A stretch of DNA of 64,000 nucleotides, taken from positions 14,235,887 to 14,299,886 of the forward strand of contig CM074195.1 in assembly GCA_037179385.1 (NCBI GenBank), in the 5' to 3' direction. The notes under the pieces are model-generated. The model did no database searches. It was not told where the DNA came from and saw nothing but the letters and a program-made list of their open reading frames with translations. Made by a program: the position numbers and the translations under genes. The stretch's first letter is position 1. The number at the start of each line of letters is the position of its first letter. This document shows positions 1 through 10,733 of the stretch, one piece after another. The DNA comes from Holothuria scabra (Eukaryota; Echinodermata; Holothuroidea; Aspidochirotida; Holothuriidae).

Positions 1-1403
1 AAGGCCAGAATTATCCGTGCTGGAATCAGACAACGTAGTACGACAACTCACCCAAGTTAGGCCAGCCTAGGTATCAATTTACTGGGCTAAATGATGTTGA
101 AGATTTCTTAAATCTTAAAAGACAAGATTGATCCAAAAGTACGCCAACCACTGCATTCAAGCCACATTTAGGCATATGCACAGCTTTCGGTAATGCTGGG
201 GTTGAAACGCGTGTCATCATGGCCATGAGCGGCCACAGAAGCGAAAAAAAAAACATTCAAAGTTAGTGTCAAGATGCTTCAATTTCCCAGAAACTAATGT
301 CCCAAAATGCTGCATGAAGTAGTAACAACAGACAAAGGATCTACGTACAGTACACAATATCCCAAAGACAAAGGCAAACAACCTAGATCTTAGCGTCTGC
401 AACGACAACGTGTATCATAGCTGTTCATCTCGTTACTAATGATTCCTCGATTTAAACTTTAGCACTGCTGTAGTGTTAAGATTAAGAGTGGCACTGCAGG
501 CCTGCCTGAGCCTCTCTCCAAATTGTTTACCAAATGTTACTTTCAGAAATCAGTCAATGATAATATATTCAAAATAAGTAGACCTCCTGATTTTCATCCA
601 AAGCAAAGTTCAAGTCTTTAAACGCCCTTAAATGTTAACTCTGTTGATTTGTAAAAATGAGTCAACAGACTAAACAACGCCATAATGTAACGCTGCTTGA
701 AAATAAAGTAACGTCAAGGTTATGAGAGTAATATATTAGCAAATAGCATAATGCAATCGATCGGTATGCCTTATTTACTGTACTAGGCTGAATATGTCTT
801 TTTACGTTACTCATACGTCATGTAAAACATAGTATGCAATAAAAGGCGCGAAGTAGTACGTAAGCTAAAAGCAAAATTGGACGGGTTGCATTGAGTGATG
901 AGTAATGTAATCTTATTATAACCAGATGCCAGTTTTGTCCATTTTGATTTTACTGATTTGTCAAAAAATTGTCATGTTTTGAAAATCGAATAACATCGTT
1001 ATTGTATCCGATGATTTATGAACATTGTACATGAAGTTTAGTTTCTTACATGGCACTCTTTGCACTGTGCGGAACATTTTCTTTTCAACAGTGGCCAAGA
1101 GTTGTTTTTTCTACTTGAAACATGAGTATTTAACAATAAAAGAATGGTCTAGTCTGTTTACTTCTCATACGGTATGTAAAACACAGCATTAAGTGCGAAC
1201 TAGTACAAGGCTATTCTCTATGCCATAGAATTAAATTGTTGTGGAGAGTTTATCATGGTTGATACGTAGCACAAAAATGGGCATAAAAGCAGCGGAGTTG
1301 TCCTTCTAATGAAAATATTGAGTCTTTAACAACAAAATGTTCTCTTTTTTTCATCATTTAAAATAAAAATATTGGGTGTATGAATGAACAAGGTTAATCA
1401 ACA
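1..1403. other. No recognisable gene; AT-rich flank or intron
   Basis: Both strands hold only short open frames with frequent stops and no protein-like pattern. If the NEURL4-type gene continues upstream this may be one of its introns. I found no exon with a compatible phase-1 donor. Confidence 0.5.
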
Positions 1404-1547
1404 CTGGACCTGTGCATTGAGTAGAGTATAATGCAGTCTCTTGGCGGGTTAATGCTATCGCTGGATGATCTCGGGCTGCGCCCTCGTGCATCACTTGCGT
1501 TAACCCGCCAATCGTGCATTATCCTGTACCAATGCATGGTTCAGCTT
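1404..1547. repeat. Foldback (imperfect palindrome) element
   Basis: Two arms of roughly 60 nt form an imperfect inverted repeat. The left arm includes TATAATGCA then TTGGCGGGTTAA; the right arm includes TTAACCCGCCAA then TGCATTAT. Matching continues outward through TGCATTG and CAATGCA. The centre carries GGGC/GCCC. The arms are more GC-rich than the surroundings. It looks like a small MITE or foldback element. No open frame spans it. Confidence 0.65.
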
Positions 1548-1699
1548 TGATTGGCCTTTAAATGTATTATGTAAATCTTGATTTTGTACGATCATATGCA
1601 TAGTGCTATATCATACAGCAACTGACTTGAGGTGACTGGACAAAAATGTCTGCAAAAAGAGGAAAACAATTCTCACTTGGCTTGGCATTAACCATGTTG

Positions 1700-2560
1700 T
1701 GACTTGAAAATATGCTTGACTTGACTTGAACTGAGCAAAGTGACAAATGCCTTGACCAAGGTTGACTTGACTTGGCTTGTGACTTGACCTAAGGGTGACT
1801 CATTACAACACTGCAATAGAACCAGAAAGCCTTTAACGTTTGGCTCAACCATGGTTGACTTGACATGGCTTATGACTTGACTTGATTGTGACTCATTACA
1901 ACACTGTAAAAGAGTCATGTAGCCAAAACTCTACTTGTGACTCAACCACAGTTGACTTGACTTAGCTTGTTACTTGACCTGAGTGTGAATTGTTACAACA
2001 CTGCAGTATGGTCAAGGAGCCTAAACTTTACTTGTGACCCAACCACAGTTGACTTGACCTGGCTTGTAACTTGACCTGAAGGTGACTTCTTACAACACTG
2101 CAATAGAGTCAAAGAGCCTTTTACTTGTGACACAACCATGGCTGGTTGACTTGACATGGTTTATGACTTAACTTGATTGTTAGTCATTACAACACTGCAA
2201 TAGAGTCATGCAGCCAAAACTCTACTTATGACTCAACCATAGTTGACTTGACTTAGCTTGTTACTTGACCTGAGGGTGAATTGTTACAACACTGCAGTAC
2301 AGTCAAGGAGCCTAAACTTTACTTGTGACCCAACCACAGTTGACTTGGCTCGTAACTTGACCTGAAGGTGACTTCTTACAACACTGCAATAGAGTCAAAG
2401 AGCCTTTGGCTTGTGACTTGGCATGAGGGTGATTTGTTACAACACTGCAATAGAGTCAAGGAGCCAAAACTTTACTTGTGACTCGACCACAGTTAACTTA
2501 ACCTGTTACTTGACCTAAAGGTGAGTCATTTCAACTCTGCAATGGAGTCGTAAGCTTTAC
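1700..2560. repeat. ~96-bp satellite with three-unit higher-order repeat
   Basis: The core ACAACACTGCAATAGAGTCA recurs at about 1806, 1899, 1996, 2093, 2190, 2286, 2381 and 2439, and TTGACTTGACTT stretches lie between. Spacing is about 96 bp. Variant units recur every third copy, about 290 bp apart: 1996 matches 2286, 1899 matches 2190, 2093 matches 2381. The last unit is shortened to about 58 bp. An open frame on the minus strand at 1688-1918 is a by-product of the repeat. Confidence 0.85.
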
Positions 2561-2768
2561 TAAAGGTGATTCTGAACAGTACTGAAATAATTTACAAGTG
2601 GTTAACTTCAGTGAACATGCCCTCATACCAAAGCAGTTGGGAAGTCTTGGCTTAACCAGAAAATCTCAATGGAGAGAAAAGGGGGATAGAATATAAGAAG
2701 GGTGTTGTCTTAGCTGATACATGTGGATGAGATATGTAAATTGTCATATTGTTACCTTTTCTTTGCAG

Positions 2769-2882
2769 GTCTCAAAGAACATTCCCCGATTTCAGTTTTA
2801 CTTCCATCACTTGGTTTACAAGGTCGTAAATGTGATTATAAGGAACTTTGTGCAAGATTCAAGGAAACCCTTGGGTTACCAG
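2769..2882 (+). CDS. NEURL4-type gene, exon A (phase 1 in, phase 1 out)
   Basis: First exon of the gene found in this window. A pyrimidine tract ending TTTGCAG precedes it, and an AG|GTAAGC donor follows at 2883. The exon is 114 nt and contributes 38 codons. It encodes a short hydrophobic lead, then CDYKELCARFKETLGLP, which resembles the start of the conserved C-terminal region that follows the last NHR domain in NEURL4 proteins (from memory of the family). It enters in phase 1, so at least one coding exon lies upstream. NEURL4 is a large scaffold, around 1,500 residues with several NHR domains, so the missing part could extend well outside the window. A shorter NEURL4-like paralogue is also possible. 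Confidence 0.68.
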
Positions 2883-3302
2883 GTAAGCCTGGTTCTAATG
2901 GTTAGAGAAATCTTCCATCCAATGGTGGGGGTATCTCTGGTTGACTCTCATTGATTGGTTAATTAGACAGAAGTCTGAGGTTTGGTGCCTAGGCCATTAC
3001 CAAAGACTAAAAAAAGGAACTACTGCCATTGTGTATGATGCTAAGTATAAGTAATGGAGAAGGAAAAGCAATCTAGTGACCCACCAACTGCTAAAATTCT
3101 GTGGGCACTGCTAAATTTAGCCAGGGGGTTAGAAGTTAAGTTTTAAAATTATAACAAACTCGAACTCTATCAAAGGGCAAGTAGATTTAGTTAGCTGGAC
3201 TTGATGAAACAACATAGAAGTGTGTGATTCCTTTCTGTCAGTAGAAGAGGTATCTAATTTAAAAAAAAAAACTGTTTAGTTACATATGTAGTTGTATTTT
3301 AG

Positions 3303-3643
3303 CAGCAAGAAGTCACTGAGCTTTTGGGATTTCTGGTTTATTTTTTGCCTCCTATAGATGGTTTGAAGTTAGCTGTTGCTCTTTTTGGTTTCCCGAAAGG
3401 GAAAACTATGGAGCTGGTCTTCAAGTTCACCGAGGCAAAACCTTGAGAGGGACCGAGGATTGCAAAGTCGATATTGACTATTACAAGTCATCCATTCGAA
3501 TGAGCGACAACGATTACTTATACCGCATGCTTTTACAATATTGCTCGACACAGTGTTTCTACAAAACAAAAGTCAAAGACTTTTTTCTTACTAAAAATTT
3601 ATGGGGTCATCACGTGTTTAATAATTTAAAAAGTCGTAAATAA
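3303..3643 (+). pseudogene. Decayed duplicate of exon 6540 with upstream Helentron-like end (possible pseudo-exon)
   Basis: At 3303-3337 the sequence AGCAAGAAGTCACTGAGC, then TTTCTGG, matches the 3' end of the intronic minisatellite elements. It is followed by CTCCTATAG and then ATGG-TTTGAAGT. The true exon at 6540 has the same order: element end, CTCCTGCAG, ATGGATTCTTTGAAGT. The copy lacks 4 nt after ATGG, which shifts the frame. After that similarity fades. The shifted frame stays open to 3643 (about 107 codons from 3320), while the gene's own phase stops after about 29 codons. I read it as a relic of an intron-exon duplication. An alternative terminal exon cannot be excluded. Confidence 0.35.
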
Positions 3644-4618
3644 CTTTGAAGTTTACTGCATTCTTGGAGAAAATCCTCTAAGCCTGCGATTATAAGCCAC
3701 ACTCATTGTTGTCTTAGATCAGACTAAAACAATGTACACATATATACCCACTAATGATATAGCAATGCGTAACCCATCCGCTTTGTACTCCCTGTAACGT
3801 ACTACGACTACAAGCAAGTCGAAATGCTTCTCATCTGGCGACAATCGCAATGGAGTTTTACTGTGTAAACTTTCTCCACATACAGTTAACTCAATGAGGA
3901 TTTGCAGTACATTCTGTGTATAAAACAAGAGACCAGTCGATTCTTTGCGATAGACGAGCTGGAGGGTATTGTGAGGATGCCAGTGTCATGAAGTATCGTG
4001 TGCCTGTGTAAGGCTGTGTTTGCAGTTTGTGGATTTGAAATCGTTTTTTCTTTTTCAGAGATGTTTTTCAGACTTTATTTTTCCTTGTGTAATTAATGTT
4101 GCTGCTGCTTAGAGGCGATTGAATTAGCGGAGGTTCCGTAGTAGCTGGTCTTGTTTGTAAGAAGACTTCAAACCAACTTAGTTTTAAACCTGTAATAACC
4201 TTTGGTAGAGGTAGCTTGATGTTGCTTGTAGAGAACGGCCACAATTAGTTTGAGTTTGGTTTGTATAGGTTAAGGTCAGGTTAGATGAGGTTTTCATGGC
4301 TTAAGTTTGTTGGTTAAATCAGGCTGGCCAAGGCTATATTTCAGTTGTGGCTCACTGACATGTTTTCCGGCTTATGCTGAACACCAAGCAGTTTTCCGGC
4401 TTATGCTTAGCACCAAGCACAATGGCTGACCTAGGCCACTTGCTACTTGACGATGAGGAAGTTGTCTAGACTCCAATTCATAGGCTTTCTTCTTTGTAGG
4501 TCTATATTTTCAGTAGGCCCATGCTAATTACTTGTACTTAGTGAAGTAACCTAAAGAGTGCCTTTGCAAGAATCTTGGCAGGGGCCGTTCAGAATTGGTT
4601 TGATATTTTCATATACCT

Positions 4619-4753
4619 CCGGTAATATGCAGCCCTATACTCTACACCCTCATATTCCGACCCCCTTATGTTCCGACATTTGATCGTAGATGAGCACATG
4701 GGTGTCGGAACATATAGGGCTGTCGGAATATAGGGCAGTCACCGTAATATGCT
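4619..4753. repeat. Foldback element with internal TTCCGAC repeats
   Basis: Arms of about 55 nt pair: the left carries TATTCCGAC and TATGTTCCGACA, the right carries TGTCGGAACATATAGGG and GTCGGAATA. Outer ends GGTAATATGC and CGTAATATGC are in direct order, so the ends are asymmetric. It resembles a short MITE. Confidence 0.6.
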
Positions 4754-5008
4754 ATATAGCCTAGTTCCCGCTCGTAGCCAGAGTGAGAAGAAGACAAAAC
4801 CCGGGAAAATTTTCAAGGTGACAAAGTGTGTGGGCTACTGCAAGTAATAAGTCAATGAAAATAATCAAATTAGGCCTATCTGGGGAAAATCATGGGGGCT
4901 TAGCCCTCTTTGGCGACCCCTTGCATGACTACGGATCTGCTAACATACATGTTTTTTATTAACTGGAGAGAACTCTTTGTATTGACTTTCTAAGAGAATT
5001 TCCTAGTA

Positions 5009-5851
5009 TACCGTATTTACTCTATTAAACGCCCGGGGGCGTGCAATTTTCATTAAGGGGGGCGTTTATTAGAGTCAAATTTACGTGACTTTTCTCTAGG
5101 CAAGTGCCCCACAACTTGTTTCTTATCTGAGCCCTTCTGATAAACTGCTATGGTGTATTTGTCCATTTGGTTGTCAGCTTCACAATCAGCTGTGAGCTCC
5201 TCCCCAATGATCGGTAACCAAACTTCCCTATAAATATGGTAGCCACGAACAGCACTCTGTACTTTGCAAGTGTGATCAACTTTCGCCGACATCTTGATAT
5301 GTAACGTTACACACAGAAGTGACTTTTTTACATGCCCCCGGCATGCATGCATGCTGTGCACAGTATACAGCCAGGCCTCACGGTACTATACTGACCGGCC
5401 GGCTATACGCACGTACATACGGTAGTTGCATAATAGTTACCGTGAGTAGCACCATGCACGTACGTATTAGCAGTACATACGCGTTCACAGCATTTCACTG
5501 TTAAACAGTTTTCCGGTGTTGAATTTGGATTTTCATGTTAGGCTGTTCGGATAGGCTCGCGAATATTTGTATACCTACAGTATGTACAGTACCACTTTCG
5601 AACCGCAAACGAAGCAGTACAGGTTCGCGGTATGTGATAGCGTGATGGATATCAACAGAAATTAGTTGCAGAAACATGCCTTTTACTTCAGGATATGGGA
5701 CTTAAGGAGATTTCGTGGCTTCAAGGCAGGACTATTTCATTTTCCTTTTACCATATTGTCTTTGGAATTAACAATTTCACTTTATGCAATGTGACGAAAA
5801 AGTTGGGGGGCGTTTATTAGAGAGGGGGCGTTTAACAGAGTAAATACGGTA
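5009..5851. mobile_element. TIR DNA element carrying a HIRAN-like open frame
   Basis: The left end TACCGTATTTACTCTATTAA is mirrored at the right end by AGAGTAAATACGGTA, giving an inverted repeat of about 26 bp with GGGCG blocks inside. GGGGGGCGTTTATTAGAGT-like blocks occur subterminally at both sides in the same orientation. The ends start at TA, consistent with a TA target duplication. The size is about 840 bp and no transposase is present, so it is non-autonomous. It lies in the intron before exon 6540, in antisense orientation relative to its open frame. Confidence 0.75.
5053..5292 (-). CDS. HIRAN-like domain fragment inside a TIR element
   Basis: The minus-strand frame runs 5361 to 5053. 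The likely start is the Met at 5292, giving a protein of about 79 residues, because similarity to the family begins there. It shows the pattern VRGYHIYREVWLPIIGEEL, then a conserved E..N..D..T.AV core and VGHLPRE, typical of HIRAN-type domains (known in HLTF/Rad5-type proteins, where they bind DNA 3' ends) and of a large HIRAN-like family in invertebrates. The last residues are encoded by the element's own subterminal repeat, so the frame is probably cut off, or once spliced onward (GTAAAT at 5087-5082 on this strand could be a donor). Whether it is expressed is unknown. It may be a captured host exon. Confidence 0.5.
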   Translation of the reverse strand: MSAKVDHTCKVQSAVRGYHIYREVWLPIIGEELTADCEADNQMDKYTIAVYQKGSDKKQVVGHLPREKSRKFDSNKRPP

Positions 5852-6239
5852 ATATTCTCAGTTACTGCCACAGGTGAATACCATAGCCTATTAATTACAT
5901 ACTGGAATGGTTTCGTGGAAAAAATAAACACGCGCAGTATCTTAAGTTGTCAAGTGTCGTTGAGATACTACCCTTAAGGAGAATTTCTTCATTGCATTGC
6001 TTTTCCTGGGGATGTTTAAATTGCCAAGCTATGCAATATTGAACCTGGTAATGCCCCACTCAGATGCATGGACATTTTGGTCATAACTTGCGGTGCACTT
6101 TCATTCCTCAAGGACCAACGGTGATCTCTAACAGTATCCTTTCGGGAAACGTACATAACTGTGGTTTTGATTACACATTTTGCCTGCTTGAAAAACGTCC
6201 TCCCCCTACCCTGGAAAAATTTTGCAACCTCCAGTACCT

Positions 6240-6530
6240 TGTCTGGCTACAGGCCTGAATTGCTTACAAATATGGTATCTCAAGACAGACATGTTGGACA
6301 CTTTTCATATTTGAGTTTGTGTAGATTAACAGTGCTGATAGGAAGAACACCAATGTTTGTTGTTGCACCATAAAATGAATAACACTTCTGTTTTTGATAG
6401 AAATCAAAGGTCATGTCAGGTCATCAAATGTCACAATTTATCCCACTGGGTTCATCAGTTGTCAAACATTAGAATTTCCTAAGAATTTGCAACAGTTCCA
6501 AAGGTTGGCAAGGAATCACTGATCATTTCT
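6240..6530 (+). mobile_element. Degenerate copy of the DR1-minisatellite element next to an exon
   Basis: It contains TATCTCAAGACAGACATG, then an ATCAAAGGTCATGTCAGGTCA half-site cluster at about 6404. The end GGCAAGGAATCACTGATC at 6508-6525 is the conserved 3' end of the family. It aligns with the end of the copy at 19371-20669. The relic end lies immediately 5' of the acceptor for exon 6540 and overlaps where the branch point would be. Confidence 0.6.
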
Positions 6531-6539
6531 CTCCTGCAG

Positions 6540-6684
6540 ATGGATTCTTTGAAGTCAGTGCTAAGTTAAGTAAATGTTACTGCTATACCTGTCACAAACA
6601 CAGAGGAGAAGAAGCATACAGTACCAAAGGAGACCCTCCAAGGAGGTATTCAAGACCCCTGGGGTGGTGCAAGTTTGCTGTCAG
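6540..6684 (+). CDS. NEURL4-type gene, exon B, Cys-rich knuckle (phase 1 in, phase 2 out)
   Basis: Acceptor CTCCTGCAG and donor AG|GTATGT bound a 145-nt exon. Joined to exon A it reads DGFFEVSAKLSK, then C-Y-C-Y-T-C-H at 6575-6595, then GDPPRRYSRPLGWCKFAV. The CxCxxC plus a further Cys suggests a small metal-binding knuckle; that is inference. The GDPP..Y..P.GWC.F motif is what I recall in the C-terminal region of NEURL4 homologues. All three frames were compared: only this one is open across the exon and compatible with both neighbours. Confidence 0.72.
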
Positions 6685-9608
6685 GTATGTATGGATGCTT
6701 TCATCATGGTATTAAAAGATGAATTCTTAAAAAATTGAGAAAATGTGTGTGGGGAAAGACTGAATAAGAAATGCAAATGAGATAGCAGGGAACATGGTAA
6801 AGTGAAAAAGAGGAGTGGTGAAAGGACAGGGGAGGACATTATATAACATTTAAAAAGTTACAGGTCCCTCCTGGCCCCTTTCTTTATTTAGAGTAATGGT
6901 CTTGAAGTGTTTCTATTGGATAGTGTACACTAACAGCATTTAAACAGTTATTTCATATTCTTTTGAAAGGGCTTTTTGATTTTGATGATAAGAGAAACCA
7001 ATGCAGTCATGATGATGTGTGTGTGTGTGTGTCACGCTTTAGGATTGCTTATGGTCCAAAGAAAATCCAAATGCTTTTAAGGTGAAGTGCAAAAGGCATC
7101 AAGGTGCACTTCAAAAATGAAAATATTACAACAATTTCCAAGGTTACATACATATCAATTCAAATTTGGCTGTTTCTATTAAACATGAAGTTAGCATTTG
7201 CAAACTGACTGAAAGAAATGGGCCATTATAACACCAGTTATATAAATTAATTAAACAATTCACAATGCATTTTTGATTCCTTGCCGTAGGCAAAAGGAAT
7301 CTATGCGATGGTGATGTCGTGTGTGTGTGTGTGTGTGTATGTGTGTGTATGTATGGGTGGGTGTGTATGTGTGTGTGTATGTGACGCTTTGCTTGTAAAC
7401 ACGATATCTCAAGATAGGTAACTGTGACGGGTCTCATACTTGGTGTGTGGGTTGGCCATATTGAGTAGATGATCCCTATTGTTTTTCGTGGAGGTCAAAG
7501 GTCATTTGAGGTCACTAGAGGTCAAACTGTGAAAACCTTGTAAACACGATATCTCAAGCAGAGTAAGCTTGACTGATCTCATACTTGGTGTGTGGGTTGG
7601 CCATATTGAGTAGATGATCCCTATTGTTTTTGGTGGAGGTCAAAGGTCATTTGGGGTCAGGAGAGGTCAAAAGGTCAAAACCTTGTAAACATGATATCTC
7701 AAGAACGTAACATGTGACTATGCTCATATTTAGTGTGTGAGTTGTTCATATTGATTAGATGATCCCTATCGATTTTCGTGGACGTCAAAGGTCATTTGCG
7801 GTCAGGAGAGGTCAAATGGTAAATTCTTAGAAATTGCTTGTAAACACGGTATCTCAAGAAGGGTAAGTGTGACTAATCTCATATTTGGTGTGTGGGTTGG
7901 CCATATTGAGTAGATGATCCCTATTGTTTTTGGTGGAGGTCAAAGGTCATTTGGGGTCAGGAGAGGTCAAAAGGTCAAAACCTTGTAAACACGATATCTC
8001 AAGAACGTTACATGTGACTTTGCTCATATTTGGTATGTGGGTCGGTTGAATTGAGTACATGAGCCCTATCGTTTTTCGTTGAGGTCAAAGGTCATTTGAG
8101 GTCAAAAGATGTCAAAAGGTCAAAACCTTGAAAACATGATATCTGAAGAACATTGCATGTGACTATGCACATATATGGCGCGTGGGTTGGTTGTGTGAAG
8201 TAGATGATCCCTATCGATTTTTGGGGAGGTCAAGGGTCATTTGGGGTCATGACAGGTCAAAAGGTCAATACCTTGTAAACACTGCATCTCAGAAATACAT
8301 GTAACTAAGCTCACCTTTAGTGTGTGGGTTGGCTGTATTTAAATGATGATCCCAATTGATTTTTGTGAGGGTCAAAGGTCATTTGGGGTCAGCAGTATCA
8401 AAGTCTGAAAAGCTTGTTTGCATTGTATTACAAGAAAGGTAAACACTGCATCTCAAAAATACATGTAACTAAGCTCACCTTTAGTGTGTGGGTTGGCTGT
8501 ATTTAAATGATGATCCCAATTGATTTTTGTGAGGGTCAAAGGTCATTTGGGGTCAGCAGTATCAAAGTCTGAAAAGCTTGTTTGCATTGTATTACAAGAA
8601 AGGTAATTTTTGTAGGGTCCTCATACTTGGCATGTAGATGATGTATAGTGAATAAATGATCCCTATAGTTTTTGGTGGAGGTCAAATGTCACTTTGGTTC
8701 ACAAGTGGTCAAAGTCTCAATATCATATTTACACAATTTCCCATGGTTGGAGTCTTGCTTACTGCAAAATTTCACACACAGTATGTGGATGTGATATCGT
8801 GAGCTGAACCGTAGTTCTACTGTAGGTGGTCAAAGGTCACCCGGAATCTCAAAGTAGGAAGCTTGGATGCCTTGCATGTATTCTTTGTGGGTACATTACG
8901 GAGCACTGTCAATTTGAAAAACATTACGGAGCACTAGCTGTCGATTTGAAAAACATGTCAAAGCACTGTCAATTTGAAAAAAAAAGGTAGGCTCAAATTT
9001 CAGTGGCAAGGAATCGCTAAGCCTTTTGGCTTTCTGGTTGCATTCTGGTATTTTCTTCAAAAGGAAGGAGTTCACCTCATTATAACCCTTTGTAGCAGAC
9101 CCTGTTTTCTCAGCTCCTCAGCTTTCAAAACCACCATTCGCCAAAGCAAAGAGAACTGTCCAGTTTTACACGCCATCTTCATAACCATAATATGACTTTT
9201 TAAGTGTGGTTACTCGCCCATAATCATGCTTTTGTTTTTGAGTGAGTGTGTGTATTGCGTAATGACCGTGTGCAGTGGGTGCTATCAAGGGCATGGGTAT
9301 TGCAATGACATAGCCTTTGGACTCTCTATGTGGCATTAGCTACTGCATGATTTCAACATGACCAGATGTTGTCTTCTTGTGATTATTCACTGACAGTTAA
9401 CCACCCTCAAGGCTACATATTTCTATGAATATTCAAAGGAATTTTTTCCGGGTCCACTTTGACAGATGTTAGGGGTATGACTGAACAAAGAATACGCAGT
9501 ACAGTTTGCTACCCTTTGCTACCCTTTCCAAGTGTCACACTCCAAAACCCCTTCCCATGATGCAAATCTTTTCCTTATGTTGTATGTGTTTTATATGATT
9601 TCTTTCAG
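6685..9608 (+). other. Intron with GT microsatellites and a minisatellite element
   Basis: A (GT)n tract lies at 7013-7032, just after a diverged 5' end of the intronic element family (AGAGAAACCAATGCAGTCATG at 6991; compare 22708). A second, longer GT tract lies at 7319-7381, inside the element listed at 7275. The sequence from 9040 to 9600 shows nothing recognisable. Confidence 0.6.
7275..9037 (+). mobile_element. Helentron-like non-autonomous element 1 with DR1 minisatellite
   Basis: The 5' end GATTCCTTGCC at 7275-7285 is the reverse complement of GGCAAGGAATC at 9005-9015. The 3' end then has hairpin AAGCC-TTTT-GGCTT followed by TCTGG and T. Between lie a GT tract and about eight monomers of 144-156 bp, each with TGTAAACACGATATCTCAAG and a direct repeat AGGTCAAAGGTCA. 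Subterminal inverted repeats, an internal satellite, a 3' hairpin and insertion at TT are the hallmarks described for Helitron2/Helentron-derived non-autonomous elements. No coding sequence is visible. The stretch 8277-8440 is duplicated almost exactly at 8441-8604. Confidence 0.68.
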
Positions 9609-9724
9609 ACTTAACACTAGGGCTGATGTCATTCATGTCCTTGAAACATGGAATGTTGCATACCATGGAACATCTCCAGGTCTTGTTCGAAAAATACTTG
9701 ACAGAAGAACCCTTATTCCAGGAG
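9609..9724 (+). CDS. NEURL4-type gene, exon C with YHGT motif (phase 2 in, phase 1 out)
   Basis: Acceptor TTTCTTTCAG and donor AG|GTAGGT bound 116 nt. The exon encodes LNTRADVIHVLETWNVAYHG, then T and SPGLVRKILDRRTLIPGG. The W..AYHGT...VR.IL..G.L..PG pattern is the most diagnostic part of the C-terminal domain. In ADP-ribosyltransferase-fold proteins a His in such a strand binds NAD; here it is the CAT at 9664-9666. Membership of the NEURL4 domain in that fold is published knowledge as I recall it. Catalysis is not shown. Confidence 0.75.
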
Positions 9725-10227
9725 GTAGGTTTATAATATTGATTCCAAAGTAAAATTTCATGTTTACATGTTGGATGGCTATCATATTACATGAAACATT
9801 TACATAGTGTTATGACAGTGTAATCTCTCTGAAGTAATGTTTAATGCTCAGACGGGTTTGCTCAAGGCTCATGAAAAGTCAGTGCTGAAGTTGAGGCCTG
9901 CCACTGCCTCAGACTCTACAGCCTCAAGGGATCCATGCTTGTAGTGTTTCACTGTTGGATACCATCCTTGGCCATGTAACTGAACTAATTGGCCATTGTT
10001 TCCATTTTTTCCTGCTTCATATGGTACCACTACTATAGCTATACCATTGATTAAAAGCAGCAAGATCTCTGTTGGAGTATTTTGGAACCATTCGCATCTT
10101 CCCCAGATAAATTGAAGAATTAATTTTTTTTTTCAATCCCAGTGTCAAGTCAATTTTAACAAGAGATGTTTTTTTCCTGACTAGATGTCCAAGCCAAATA
10201 AACACTTTAGTGGCTCTTTCCTCTTTG

Positions 10228-10733
10228 AAAGACAATAGCAGCCATTGTTAGAGTGAAATTGAAGTCTTTCAAGGGTAATGTTAGACTGCTGTGAAATGTT
10301 GCACATGGTGCAGCCTCTTTGGTAGACTATAAGCTTGATGCAGCCATTGTTACAGTGAAATTGAAGTCTTTCAGGGATTATGGTGGGCTACAGTGAGATT
10401 TTGTACTCGGTGCAGTCTCTTTGGTAGACAACAGTTAAATGCAGCCATTGTTACACTGAAATTGAAGTCTTTCAGGGATAACGTTAGGTTGCGGTGAGTT
10501 GTTGTACATGGTGCAGTCTCTTTGGTAAACAACAGCTAAATGCAGCCATTGTTACACTGAAATTAGGTTGCGGTGAGTTGTTGTACACGGTGCAGTCTCT
10601 TTGGTGGACAACAGCTAAATGCAGCCATTGTTACACTGAAATTGAAGTCTTTCAGGGATAACGTTAGGTTGTGGTGAGTTGTTGTACACGGTGCAGTCTC
10701 TTTGGTAAACAACAGCTAAATGCAGCCATTGTT
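10228..10733. repeat. 101-bp satellite, left block
   Basis: About five copies of a unit containing GCAGCCATTGTTACACTGAA, GAAGTCTTTCAGGGATAACG and GGTGCAGTCTCTTTGGTAG. The outermost copies are the most diverged. One copy near 10540-10620 lacks about 20 bp. The block ends abruptly at GCAGCCATTGTT, where the minisatellite element starts. Confidence 0.88.

Noticed and set aside
2721..2954. 77-codon frame starting at 2721
   Set aside because: It is out of phase with the spliced exon 2769-2882 and crosses both splice sites.
9869..10235. Minus-strand frames as a gene
   Set aside because: Two short overlapping frames in different phases in intron sequence, with no conserved pattern.
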